64,000 bases of DNA from Beroe ovata (lineage: Eukaryota; Ctenophora; Nuda; Beroida; Beroidae): positions 96,153 through 160,152 of the forward strand of contig CAMPET010000010.1 of the NCBI GenBank assembly GCA_946803715.1, given 5' to 3'. Below the pieces are notes generated by a model, which ran no database searches, had not been told where the DNA came from, and saw nothing but the letters and a program-made list of their open reading frames with translations. Shown piece after piece: positions 12,701-24,700 of this stretch; position 1 is the stretch's first letter, and each line of letters starts with the position of its first letter. The position numbers and the translations under genes are program-made.

Positions 12701-15700
12701 TCTTCTCTTCCAATTCGCAGTGTCCGATAACGAAATGTGAGATTCGGATATCATATATTGATTGATCGACGAAGAGTAGTGATGTGTCATCACACACGCA
12801 CATACACACACACACACATGCACACACATGCACACACACACNACACACCCCCACACGCACACACACACACACACGCACACACACGCACACACTCCCCTGC
12901 CCCAGGATGACACTGGACTCAGAGTCGGTATCGGGGGTGGTACCCGGTGAATCTGACAGCACTGCTCGTGCCACTCACGTGACTGGATCTGTGACACTGA
13001 CTCTTACTGTGGAGAAGTATGATAGCACGTACTTCACGGGTGGAATAGTCCCGCCACTAGGTAACGGTCACTTTGCAGATGAAATCTCAATGTTCATTTT
13101 ATCATATAATAAACATTATTACTTCATCATTTTCTAGACGTTTCCCTGCAACAATCTCTCATATTCCAATTGGTGAAGGATCTCACAGTCTCACCTCCCT
13201 CCCTCACCATGTTCAACTACGAGGACACTCCCCGCGAACTTTTGATCGATGGCGGGTCTGGTCATTTCCTCGTGTCATCCGACCACCAGGACGTTGTCAA
13301 GATGACAGATGTCGGGAAATCGCCCATCGTAGTGAGTCGAACAGGGGGCTAGTTGATTGATCGTGTCTTGGGTTATGAATTCGTATTTCACAGTGCAGCG
13401 TGCATTGTTCTACAGCACAGACGGTACCTCCAGGAACAAACTGAAATGTCTTTTGACTCACGTTTCTTGTGCTTTCTGAATGAATCAAACATCATATCCG
13501 CAGATCAAGCCACATTTGCAAGGAGCCGCGATTCTCACTGTACAAGATCTGTGTCTGCCCGGGCAAATTGCCAGGTGAAATGTCATCTCCTTACCATTCA
13601 TCTCTCTGTAAAGCAGGGAGGAAGTATCCATGTGACTCTAGGGGCCCAGTAGGGTCGATTGAAACATCAAAACCTTGGGTATTCGTAGAAGACCTCAAGA
13701 GAGATCCATGTCGCATGATCCATATCACATAACCCTCGTTTAAAGTAGGATGTCACTACCACTGCATCGTCTGCATTCCTCCCTGACTAATGTGACCTTG
13801 TCCCAGGAGTAATGTCCATGTTACGGGCCCAGCTGAGGTTCAAATCAAGTCGGTATCCCAAGTCCAGATACACAAGTCTGTTCTTCTCACTCTCACTATC
13901 ATCGATTCTAATCAGCGGTAAGTGCTGGGCATCCAAGTTCCAAAGGTTGTGGTTTTTTTATGGGACTTGCCTTTTGCAGGGGTGACAAGTTCTTCGTCAC
14001 GGGGGCGGTCTTTATAGGTTGTGTATCGTGTGGGAGGGAGTAATTGGAGGTGGAAGACATGTCTGAGAAATGTTTTGGTCAAGCATGTCTATTTGTTTAT
14101 TCCAAAATCTATGATTCGACTATCCCACAGGAAAATATCATCTGAGGTGTTTGGCAAGTTGGATCTAAAACACGTGGTGTCGACACCACCTCACGTCACG
14201 ATCATCGCTGCGAGTGACCAGTCTCCATGTGACCAGTTCTGTGCTGTGTACAGGTGAGGGAATGGATGGGTTGACACCACCAGAGTTGTGGCTAGTGTCA
14301 ATCTGTGAGGCTTCTGTCACAGCAGACTGTACGGAGCACACATAACGGTTGCCGACCGAAGTGGTGTCAAGCAAGGAATTATGACTCACGTCCAAAATCA
14401 GAGTTATCCATTATCCACGGATCACGAATAATATTTGAGTATCATGTCATGTTCTCAAAAAGGCAAAAACAATCTCCACAGGATTGACGGTACCACTCTT
14501 GGAACATCCACCGTACAGTTTATTGTAGCAGGGGAGGGGCAGCTTCACTCTAATACGATCTCTGTTACCGTATTTCCTCCTCTCACACTCTTACCCAGCC
14601 CGCTTGTCCTTGTGGAGGGCGCAGTCTTCCAGGTTAGAATTAGAGATATGGGCAAAGTATAGAAGTCTAGGTGGTAAATTATTACTAATCTATTTAGATT
14701 TGACTATCAATAAGTAATTTATCCATGGGAAAGTGTCAATTTATCTCCTTTTTGATGTGAGGTGATCTTCGTATGAGGTGATCTTCGTATGAGATGATAT
14801 CTCAGTGCGAAGTGCTATGATGACTTTCAGTTGCGGTTCAGTGGTGGTCCGAAATACGACAGCTCACTCCACTTCTCCTCCCTCAATCACACAACCGCTC
14901 TCATCAATCAACGAGCGCTAGTCACGGGTAAGTGGTGTCAACGCAAATATATCGGCGTTTACCCATGTGAGAAATTTAGCAACGTGACTTTGCCTGAATT
15001 AATAGGGTGTCAAACTGACCGCTTTGATTCGAGTCAAGGTTGTAGCAAAAAGTTAGACAAATCAAATTTAACGCATGACAACCGCTGATCCCCTGGTAAA
15101 CCCTTGGTGAACCTCCGTTCCCCATCGAGTAAAATGATTCCTAAAAGTGAAAGCCACCACCACCACACTTACTACAGGTGTCAAGACGGGCAAAGTGGAT
15201 GTGATGGGCAGTTGCGTCGGAATCAAAAGTGAAAGTAATGAAATTTACGGTGAAGTGAGTACTGTAGTTTAATTGTTCACTTTGCTTTAACCCATCCCTT
15301 ATTAAGGAGTCCTTGCTTTGATTGCTCGTAAGTATGATTATTGACAAAAAGTAAGATTTCTATCAGTTAATTGATTTCAAAGTTTGCCCCCCCCCTGTGC
15401 TATGTAAGATTCGCGACCAAGTGTGACTCTCTCCCCTCCAGGCTAGTGTGACGGTGGAGGTTATTCAACTGAGAGGAATAGAGATACGTACTCCCTCCAC
15501 ATACATCATTGAGGGATCTGAAATCCCTCTCACTGTGTGGGGTAAGATGATAGACAGATGTAAGATGTGGTACCCAATTAAAATTATGTGCATATAACAT
15601 CAAACATGGATGATTATTTCAAACCTTGAACCTTCTACACGCCACGTCATGGACACTAACAATGAAATATTTCCCAAAATGAAATATCCCACGCGCATTA

Positions 15701-18700
15701 TTACTTATTCCACTATCATAGGAGCGGATGGCAACAGTCCCTTCACGTTTGCAAGTGTCACTGGGATTACCTTTGCATGGAAATCGAGCTCCACCATCCT
15801 TCTCCTCAACAGTGTTTACAAGGAGGTGAGATACGAGGATTGTAGCTACGTTTTTGACATGATAACGTAAGATTTACGATTCGTCCTATCCTTTGCTATG
15901 TATCGAAAACGCTTTGGAAAGTCCAATGTCCACACGAGCGCAAATCTCACCAAAAATGCCGTCAGAATCTAGATGTTAGTGCCTCGAACGACTTTACTCA
16001 TGACAGTGATGCCATAATTCCTCGAAAACTTATTAATCTTATCAGAAATATAGCCATGGCAGTTTTAATACTTGTAGATCAATAACAGTGACAATGGAAC
16101 AAACACCAACATAAACAAAGGTTTATGTCCTGGGGCTAATTGATACCTATAAGGCAATGTACATTATCCTTATCATCGTGTGATATTATATTCTTAACGT
16201 CTGCGTATATTGAAACTCATGAGTTCAGCAACTCAAGATTAGGACATAACCGAATCATGAACATCATAAGGGGAAAATGTGACAGTGAACACAGACACAC
16301 TCACACATACTAACAGTCACATATACACACAGACACACAGACACACACACACAGACACACACACACANNNNNNNNNNNNNNNNNNNNNNNNNNNNNNNNN
16401 NNNNNNNNNACACACACACACACACACACACTTACAGAGCAAGGTGTGCCCCAGGGTATCGAGGATCGTACTCCTCATCAATGGTGGGGTAGTGTTTATA
16501 AGTCTTGTCTTTCACGTAGGACCGGGCCTCGTTACACGCTTCCTCTCCGAACCAATACTGAGAAAAAATTGTCAGCTACTACTATTTATAGTCTACAGTA
16601 GCACAATATATTCACACGTGCTCACTGTTCTGTCCACGCTATACCGTATGTTATGCCCTGTATATTTATATTTCCTTCTGTATGGAGTGCAACACGAAGA
16701 CTGTAGCACGTGCTGCAGGAAGTGACGCGCGCTAACTGTAGCACGTGCTGCTGAAAGTGCCGCGCACACATTGTAATACGTGCTGTAGCAAGCGCCGCGC
16801 ATAACACGTGCTCTCACCTGATCCTCAGAGAGATGACTGATACACACGATACCCTGCCCCAGTAGCTTCTTACTCTCGGAGATTCTGCGTACACCTGTTT
16901 GTGTCATAGTGAGAACATGTAGTACCTAAGGTAGTAAATTATGCAATTAATAGGGATTCCAACCAAAAACGGGGAACCATGCCCCTATAGATCGACAAGC
17001 TACTGGAAACATTGCATGACTGATGAAAACCAGCGAATAATAAATGCGTCCCCCTGGAATAATTTGGACGAGTGCCAACTCACTGGACTCTCTAAACGCC
17101 ACACTGGTCTCCCTGATGGCAGCACCAGACTCTCTCAGTGCTGCAGTGATGTGCTGTGCTCCACTTGTCAGTCGCTCTCCTATTTGGGGGAAATGAACGT
17201 TTCATGAAGAGTTCCTAAATGAGTGTGAAGGACCCCCGTCCCCCAATGAACTTTTACAGTTCATAATGCCAGTATGCAATAATTGTCATGAATGATTGAC
17301 CATCATTGATGGTCCACCATTTTGAAAAGATAATTCCTTGTGTTTGAATATCCCACCTATGCTTGTGAGACTGTGTATGCTGAAGTTACTCTGTGAGCTC
17401 GACTGTCGGTCCATCACTCTTCCATTCTCCCTCTGACTTTCCAACTTCAGACTTTGAACACTGAAATAAAATATGTTTCCTTGTGTTTGACTAAATCTAA
17501 TCATATATCACAGTCAGGATACAGCGTGACAGACGAGAAGCAGTTTACGATCACGGTCAGTGGCGTGGAGCAGGGAATCGCGCTGGTGACAGTCGTGGCG
17601 ACCTATCAAGATGGGAGTGGGAACACTGTCACTCACACAGACTCAATCTCAATACAGGTTACACACTGCTCGGGATTTTAATGAGGGTATAGGTATATGG
17701 GGAGGATGAATTTCTATTGGCAGGGCATCTGTCTAGGAAACATAATATTCAACCCTCACCCAATACTATATGCATGATTTTCTACGAAAACTTATAGATT
17801 CTGCCAATCTAATCCGGAATATCCTATTCTCTCCGAAGGTGATAAAGAAAGCTATCCTACTCTCCCCTCACACGCCCTTGTCCACACCCTCTCTCCTCCT
17901 AGCTCCTGGTGCAACATACAGTATCCTCACTAACAAGGACCACACCCACACTCTACACTACACCACTCTCAGTGGAAAAGGCGTGGTGTCGCTCAGCAGC
18001 GGTATGTGTTTCTGTAATATACATAACACAGGTCTTCACTCTTTACCACACAGTCGAGATCAAAATGAGGATAAAATTCAAAATCTGGTCAGGCTGTGTG
18101 AGAGTTTTATGCTCTCAAGCATAGTTGAATGGTTATCTACTACCTATCTGCTCGATAAAATAGTGCAAGTTGTCTTGTCTATATTGACGTTAGTTTATCC
18201 CGTCATGGATACCACGTAATCGTAGTTCGTACATTTAAGCCGAGAAAGTGAAATTACCGTGTGAGTTTTTCTCTCTCCATCTCCTCCAACTCTAGGTAAA
18301 CTCCCAGAGGGTCCACCGTGTGATCCATAGAGTCCATACTCCCCGGATATAATATCACGTGCACAACTTGGTCACGAGTGTACTAGAGTCACGTGACAGT
18401 AACTGCCTGGTTTCACTGCCGCTCGGGCAGAGGTCTCCGAACGTTCAACATAATAACTAACAGGTGCTGCCATATCAGATTGTTATTAAAGTTCAGTTAG
18501 ATAAAAAGCTGGTTATCTGACGAAGTTCAATATGTCACCAAAACCAATGTGTGGTATCAATTAAGCTTCGATTAGTGGAAATAACATGCTCGTTACATAT
18601 TGTGAAACATGTACCTTCTTACTTTGAAACCACAGAGAAACGAGTCAATGTTATACTATGTACCAGAAAAATGGGTGGTTCTTGTACAATCCCATCTCAA

Positions 18701-21700
18701 CAGTAAAAAACCAGCTGTAACCATGTAACACTATCTGTATAAGCTGTGTATGATGCAAACCGTGAATCGAATTAGGTGTAACAACACAAAAAAAACAAGA
18801 GACAAAGAGCCCCGCTTTGGAAGGAATGATTTTGGAGAAGAGGACTGGAAATTTGAAATGACTGCAGCGGTTGTGTTGACCTGGATCTCTTTCACGAAAA
18901 ACTTAGGAAGACAATTAGGAATTCCTAAATTGAGTTAGGACACCTTTTGAGCTGTCCTAACTTCCATTCAGGAATTCCTAACACTTTCCTAACTTTTCGC
19001 GAAGGAACACCTGGTATCAAGGAGGAATAAGGATGCTATGGGAGGTATCCCCACGGTCGCATAAGGCGTTAGCAAATGCCGGCAACACATTCGCGACTTA
19101 TTAAGGGACCAGTTAGGACAGGTTGATATAGATTTCGAAATTTGGACGGTAATTCTGATCAAATCACTGCACTATAGTAATAGGATAATTTGTGTATATC
19201 CCTGTGATGAATCATGTGAGTAATCTGAAAATCAGACTATAGACATCTATCTGTGATCGGAAGTGAAAGCTGACAGGTGAATCGATTGCAGTTCCAAAGT
19301 GGGTCTAAATCTTATCAAATTAATGTAGCACGACAGGGGAATTTCGCTTGCTCAACCGTCAATTGGAAATTTGAAATTATATGTTATTAAAGTTCAAGTA
19401 AAATTGTGATCAAGACGTGACAGCTATGATCATTTGACTAACCAAAATTTAGTAATTCATCATACGAAATCGAGATTAGTAATGTTTCACATACGTCAAG
19501 ATAAGCGGGTCGCATTGAGACATCCATACTGTCATTCCGGAAGTAATATTCGTATTTAAAGCCTGGATTATATAGAAGATTAAGATCATACGAGGGTATG
19601 ATATTCGTTTTAGATACTTTGGCACACTGGCACAGACACACAAGCACAGACACACGGTCACACGCAAACATTATGCAGAAATCTGCCCCCCCCCCCTNAT
19701 CGTACTCCTCATCAATGGTGGGGTAGTGTTTATAAGTCTTGTCTTTCACGTAGGACCGGGCCTCGTTACACGCTTCCTCTCCGAACCAATACTGAGAAAA
19801 AATTGTCAGCTACTACTATTTATAGTCTACAGTAGCACAATATATTCACACGTGCTCACTGTTCTGTCCACGCTATACCGTATGTTATGCCCTGTATATT
19901 TATATTTCCTTCTGTATGGAGTGCAACACGAAGACTGTAGCACGTGCTGCAGGAAGTGACGCGCGCTAACTGTAGCACGTGCTGCTGAAAGTGCCGCGCA
20001 CACATTGTAATACGTGCTGTAGCAAGCGCCGCGCATAACACGTGCTCTCACCTGATCCTCAGAGAGATGACTGATACACACGATACCCTGCCCCAGTAGC
20101 TTCTTACTCTCGGAGATTCTGCGTACACCTGTTTGTGTCATAGTGAGAACATGTAGTACCTAAGGTAGTAAATTATGCAATTAATAGGGATTCCAACCAA
20201 AAACGGGGAACCATGCCCCTATAGATCGACAAGCTACTGGAAACATTGCATGACTGATGAAAACCAGCGAATAATAAATGCGTCCCCCTGGAATAATTTG
20301 CACGAGTGCCAACTCACTGGACTCTCTAAACGCCACACTGGTCTCCCTGATGACAGCACCAGACTCTCTCAGTGCTGCAGTGATGTGCTGTGCTCCACTT
20401 GTCAGTCGCTCTCCTATTTGGGGGAAATGAACGTTTCATGAAGAGTTCCTAAATGAGTGTGAAGGACCCCCGTCCCCCAATGAACTTTTACAGTTCATAA
20501 TGCCAGTATGCAATAATTGTCATGAATGATTGACCATCATTGATGGTCCACCATTTTGAAAAGATAATTCCTTGTGTTTGAATATCCCACCTATGCTTGT
20601 GAGACTGTGTATGCTGAAGTTACTCTGTGAGCTCGACTGTCGGTCCATCACTCTTCCATTCTCCCTCTGACTTTCCAACTTCAGACTTTGAACACTGAAA
20701 TAAAATATGTTTCCTTGTGTTTGACTAAATCTAATCATATATCACAGTCAGGATACAGCGTGACAGACGAGAAGCAGTTTACGATCACGGTCAGTGGCGT
20801 GGAGCAGGGAATCGCGCTGGTGACAGTCGTGGCGACCTATCAAGATGGGAGTGGGAACACTGTCACTCACACAGACTCAATCTCAATACAGGTTACACAC
20901 TGCTCGGGATTTTAATGAGGGTATAGGTATATGGGGAGGATGAATTTCTATTGGCAGGGCATCTGTCTAGGAAACATAATATTCAACCCTCACCCAATAC
21001 TATATGCATGATTTTCTACGAAAACTTATAGATTCTGCCAATCTAATCCGGAATATCCTATTCTCTCCGAAGGTGATAAAGAAAGCTATCCTACTCTCCC
21101 CTCACACGCCCTTGTCCACACCCTCTCTCCTCCTAGCTCCTGGTGCAACATACAGTATCCTCACTAACAAGGACCACACCCACACTCTACACTACACCAC
21201 TCTCAGTGGAAAAGGCGTGGTGTCGCTCAGCAGCGGTATGTGTTTCTGTAAGTGTAATATACATAACACAGGTCTTCACTCTTTACCACACAGTTGAGAT
21301 CAAAATGAGGATAAAATTCAAAATCTGGTCAAGCTGTGAGAGAGTTTTATGCTCTCAAGCATAGTTGAATGGTTATCTACTACCTGTCTGCTCGAGATAA
21401 TAGTGCAAGTTGTCTTGTCTATATTGACGTTAGTTTATCCCGTCATGGATACCACCTGATCGTAGTTCGTACATTTAAGCCGAAAAAGTGAAATTACCGT
21501 GTGAGTTTTTCTCTCTCCATCTCCTCCAACTCTAGGTAAACTCCCAGAGGGTCCACCGTGTGATCCATAGAGTCCATACTCCCCGGATATAATATCACGT
21601 GCACAACTTGGTCACGAGTGTACTAGAGTCACGTGACAGTAAATGCCTGGTTTCACTGCCGCTCTGGCAGAGGTCTCCGAACGTCCAACATGATAACTAA

Positions 21701-24700
21701 CAGGTGCTGCCATATCAGATTGTTATCAAAGTTCAGTTAGATAAAAAGCTGGTTATCTGAGGAAGTGAAATATGTCACCAAAACCAATCAAACTTCGATC
21801 AGTGGTTTCAAATAACATGATCGTTACATATTGTGAAACCTTCTTAGTTTGAAACGACAGTGAAACGAGTCAATGTTATACTATGTACCAGGAAAATAGG
21901 TTGTTCTTGTACAATCCCATCTCAACAGTAAAAAAACCAGCTGTAACCATGTAACACTATCTGTATAAGATGTGTATGATGCAATCCGTGAATCGAATTA
22001 GGTGTAACAACACAAAAAAACAAGAGACAGAAAGCCCCGATTTGGAAGGGAATGATTTTTGAGAAGAGGACTGAAAATTTGAAATGACTGCAGCGGTTGT
22101 CATGACCTGGGACTCCTTCAGGAAACACTCAGGAATTCCTAAATTGGATAGGACACCTTTTGAGCTGTCCTAACTTCCATTCAGGAATTCCTAACACTTT
22201 CTTAACTTTTCGTGAAGGAACGCCTGGTATCAAGGAGGAATGAGGATGCTAGGAGGTATCCCCACGGTCGCATAAGGCGTTAGCAAATGCCGGCAACACA
22301 TTCGCGACTTAAGGGACTGGCAATCATGGCTGATGTAGATTTCGAAAATTGGTCAAATCTCTGCACTATAGTAATAGGATAATTTGTGTATACCCCTGTG
22401 ATGAATCATGTGAGTAATCTGAAAATCAGACTATAGACATCTAACTGTGATCAGAAGTGAAAGCTATCAGGTGAATCGATTGCAGTTCCAAAGTGGGTCT
22501 AAATCTTATCAAATTAATGTAGCACGACAGGGGAATTTCGCATGCTCAACCGTCAACGGGAAATTTGAATTATAGGTTATTAAAGTTCAAGTAAAATTAT
22601 GCTCAAGACGTGATCATTCGACTAACCGAAATTTAGCTATTCATTAAACGAAATCGAGATTAGTAATGTTTCACATGCGTCATACGAGGGTATGATATTC
22701 GTTTTAGATACTTCGGCACAGACACACCAGCACAGACACACAGGCACACAGACACACACAAACATTATGTAACAATCTGCCTCCCAATTTGGAGGACACA
22801 ATTCCCTGCTCACCAAGCAGAAAATGACGGATGTTGTTGCTTATTATTGGAGCAAGCTTAAATTTATTTTGACAAGTTGAGTTTATTAACATAATTCATA
22901 ACCACATATCGTGTCAGTAATGTTTTATGAATGTCAAATTGCTGTTGAGTGGAACTTATATTAGCGGAAACGCTACTCGGGAGTGATTGAAGAAGGCTCC
23001 GGCCTCATCCATTATCTTGCAGAGTTTTGCTTGTACTTTAATATAAGATCTGACTTAAATAAAATCAAAACGATTCGTCGAGGGACAAGGAAATCAAAGC
23101 TCACTCAAGAGGGTCGAATGCTCATAATTGGGCGATCTGTCTAGGTTAGTATCCCTGTGCAGTACCACATCAGTGTCAATACATCGCGCCAACTATAAGA
23201 CCCGCTTCACGGGCCACGCCTTTCACGCTGCATTGAACTTGAATGCGATTGGGGAATATAGCGACTATCTGCACTTGCCGGATGTCAGTGTGGACTGGAA
23301 CTTCGCCGACATGGCACGTGACAAATCCGAGATTAATAAATACACGAGTAGAGGGGGTGATTATAGCAGAGATTGCACATTATATCCCACATAGGACGCT
23401 GCTGGTAGATAGATGATATTAAAATAGTCGTGTGGTGTCTACATACATTTCTTTAGTTGATATAGATTACTTTAGTTGGTGTTGTGAAGGCCGAATTTAA
23501 TATCTGTCCCACCGCGATATTAATCGATTCTATGGATCAAGTATCGCGAATGCAAGTTCTACCTATTGTTTGATCGGCTGGTAACGTGCTAGCTGCCATG
23601 AGCATTGAGCAAGTTTATTAATTTTAGATTGTCAGTTATATTTCCTCAGGCTCTCAAGGAGCTTGCGATTCCAAAAGTCACGGACATATATAAAGCGGTA
23701 CGATCTAAATTCAGAAATTCGTCAAAAAGATCTAAAAGTGGGGGAAGACTCATGCGATGGCTAGACAATGGATGAAATGACCACAGGCTGACTGTAGAGT
23801 GTAGGTGATCATGATAGGTGCGACAAACTATATAATTGATCATGAATATAGCATGATTATGGTCAATTATCTTGTGTAAGAAGCAGCACAATTAATTATA
23901 ATAGACTGCTTTATAAAAGTCTATCATAATGGAGGTCTTCGTATAGCAGTATAGAGGGATCATTTACAGGGTAAATGTAATGGAAGTGGTGTGACAATTT
24001 GCTGTGGTCAGAATTTCACTATATTTAGACCAAAGTGTTGCACTCACGAGTTTATAGATTGACGTAAACCGATTGTTCCTCTTCAGTAAGACGAACTCGA
24101 ATATTCAGAATTTCACTTGTGTTACGGTGCTGGAGTTTATGGATTTGACCGACTAAGTTTGACATACGTCGATGAGAGAGTTATTATCCAAGGTGGTGTC
24201 AGCCTGGTGTCAAGGTCATTTGACATGGTCATTTTGACATAAGGCTGGAGTCAGCACAATGATCATCCATGCATGGTAGCTATAATGCACGTATGAGTCT
24301 CTAGGAACGTATTACTGCTATAATGGAAAAAAATGAGGCGGTTAATGGAAAGATGACAATCATGATAACGAGAAAGTGAAAACAAAGGATAGCCCCATAC
24401 AAGTCGGCTATTTCACTGAAACATGGAGTTGTATCTGCAACAGCGTCGTCATAAAGACATTCCCTCACAAGCGAGTGATACGATTATTCATGACATGATT
24501 CTATTCACTCATGATGGCCTATGGATAGATGCAGAGTACACACATAATTGCGAAAACCTATCATTTTCAGCTCAGCAATTATTGCTGCGTGTTTGGACAA
24601 ATCATGCTTGATAGAATTTCAAATGCTGGACGAATCAAGAGTAAACAATACCAATTGTGACAGATTTTCTAAATTTCTCCTTGCGGATGTCAGTTATAGC

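Larger units (their letters stand above)
718..15825 (+). other. NUP210: NUP210 exon block A (24 exons)
   Basis: Exons placed by homology, GT-AG borders and phase: 718-849, 1806-1951, 2119-2205, 6109-6241, 9178-9372, 9721-9839, 10039-10171, 10454-10577, 10781-10940, 11345-11461, 11559-11661, 11739-11903, 12041-12213, 12296-12451, 12906-13060, 13138-13331, 13504-13574, 13807-13917, 14131-14253, 14482-14632, 14831-14927, 15178-15254, 15442-15541, 15722-15825. They cover the N-terminal and middle lumenal repeats. The exon at 12296 ends in phase 0, but the exon at 12906 starts with one base completing a codon, so an intervening exon is absent. In human that piece carries the NPRLDLAAYD / SIQWES part. 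The intron after 14253 contains an alternative acceptor (AG at 14325-14326) followed by a short open stretch, but only the 14482 exon continues the homology. Confidence 0.85.
16465..22785. repeat. 3.2-kb direct duplication abutting a single N (probable unmerged haplotypes)
   Basis: Sequence 16465-19690 recurs at 19699-about 22785. The second copy starts exactly after the single N at 19698. The first ~1.55 kb differ by only a couple of substitutions (for example near 17069/20303 and 17118/20352). Beyond 18010/21247 there are many substitutions and indels, including a 6-base insertion at 21249. The segment holds two NUP210 exons and the small antisense gene. Position at a scaffold join, mid-exon start of copy 2 and heterozygote-like divergence point to two alleles placed in tandem rather than a true duplication. 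Confidence 0.85.

Noticed and set aside
12581-13137. Frames rich in CVCVCV or HTHTHT on both strands
   Set aside because: CA microsatellite translations; only the NUP210 exon 12906-13060 is supported.
14325-14400. Possible extra NUP210 exon (LYGAHITVADRSGV)
   Set aside because: It has a usable acceptor but no donor, and the exon at 14482 continues both phase and homology from 14253.
23128-23394. 88-codon plus-strand frame in a NUP210 intron
   Set aside because: No similarity, promoter or splice support; a chance frame.
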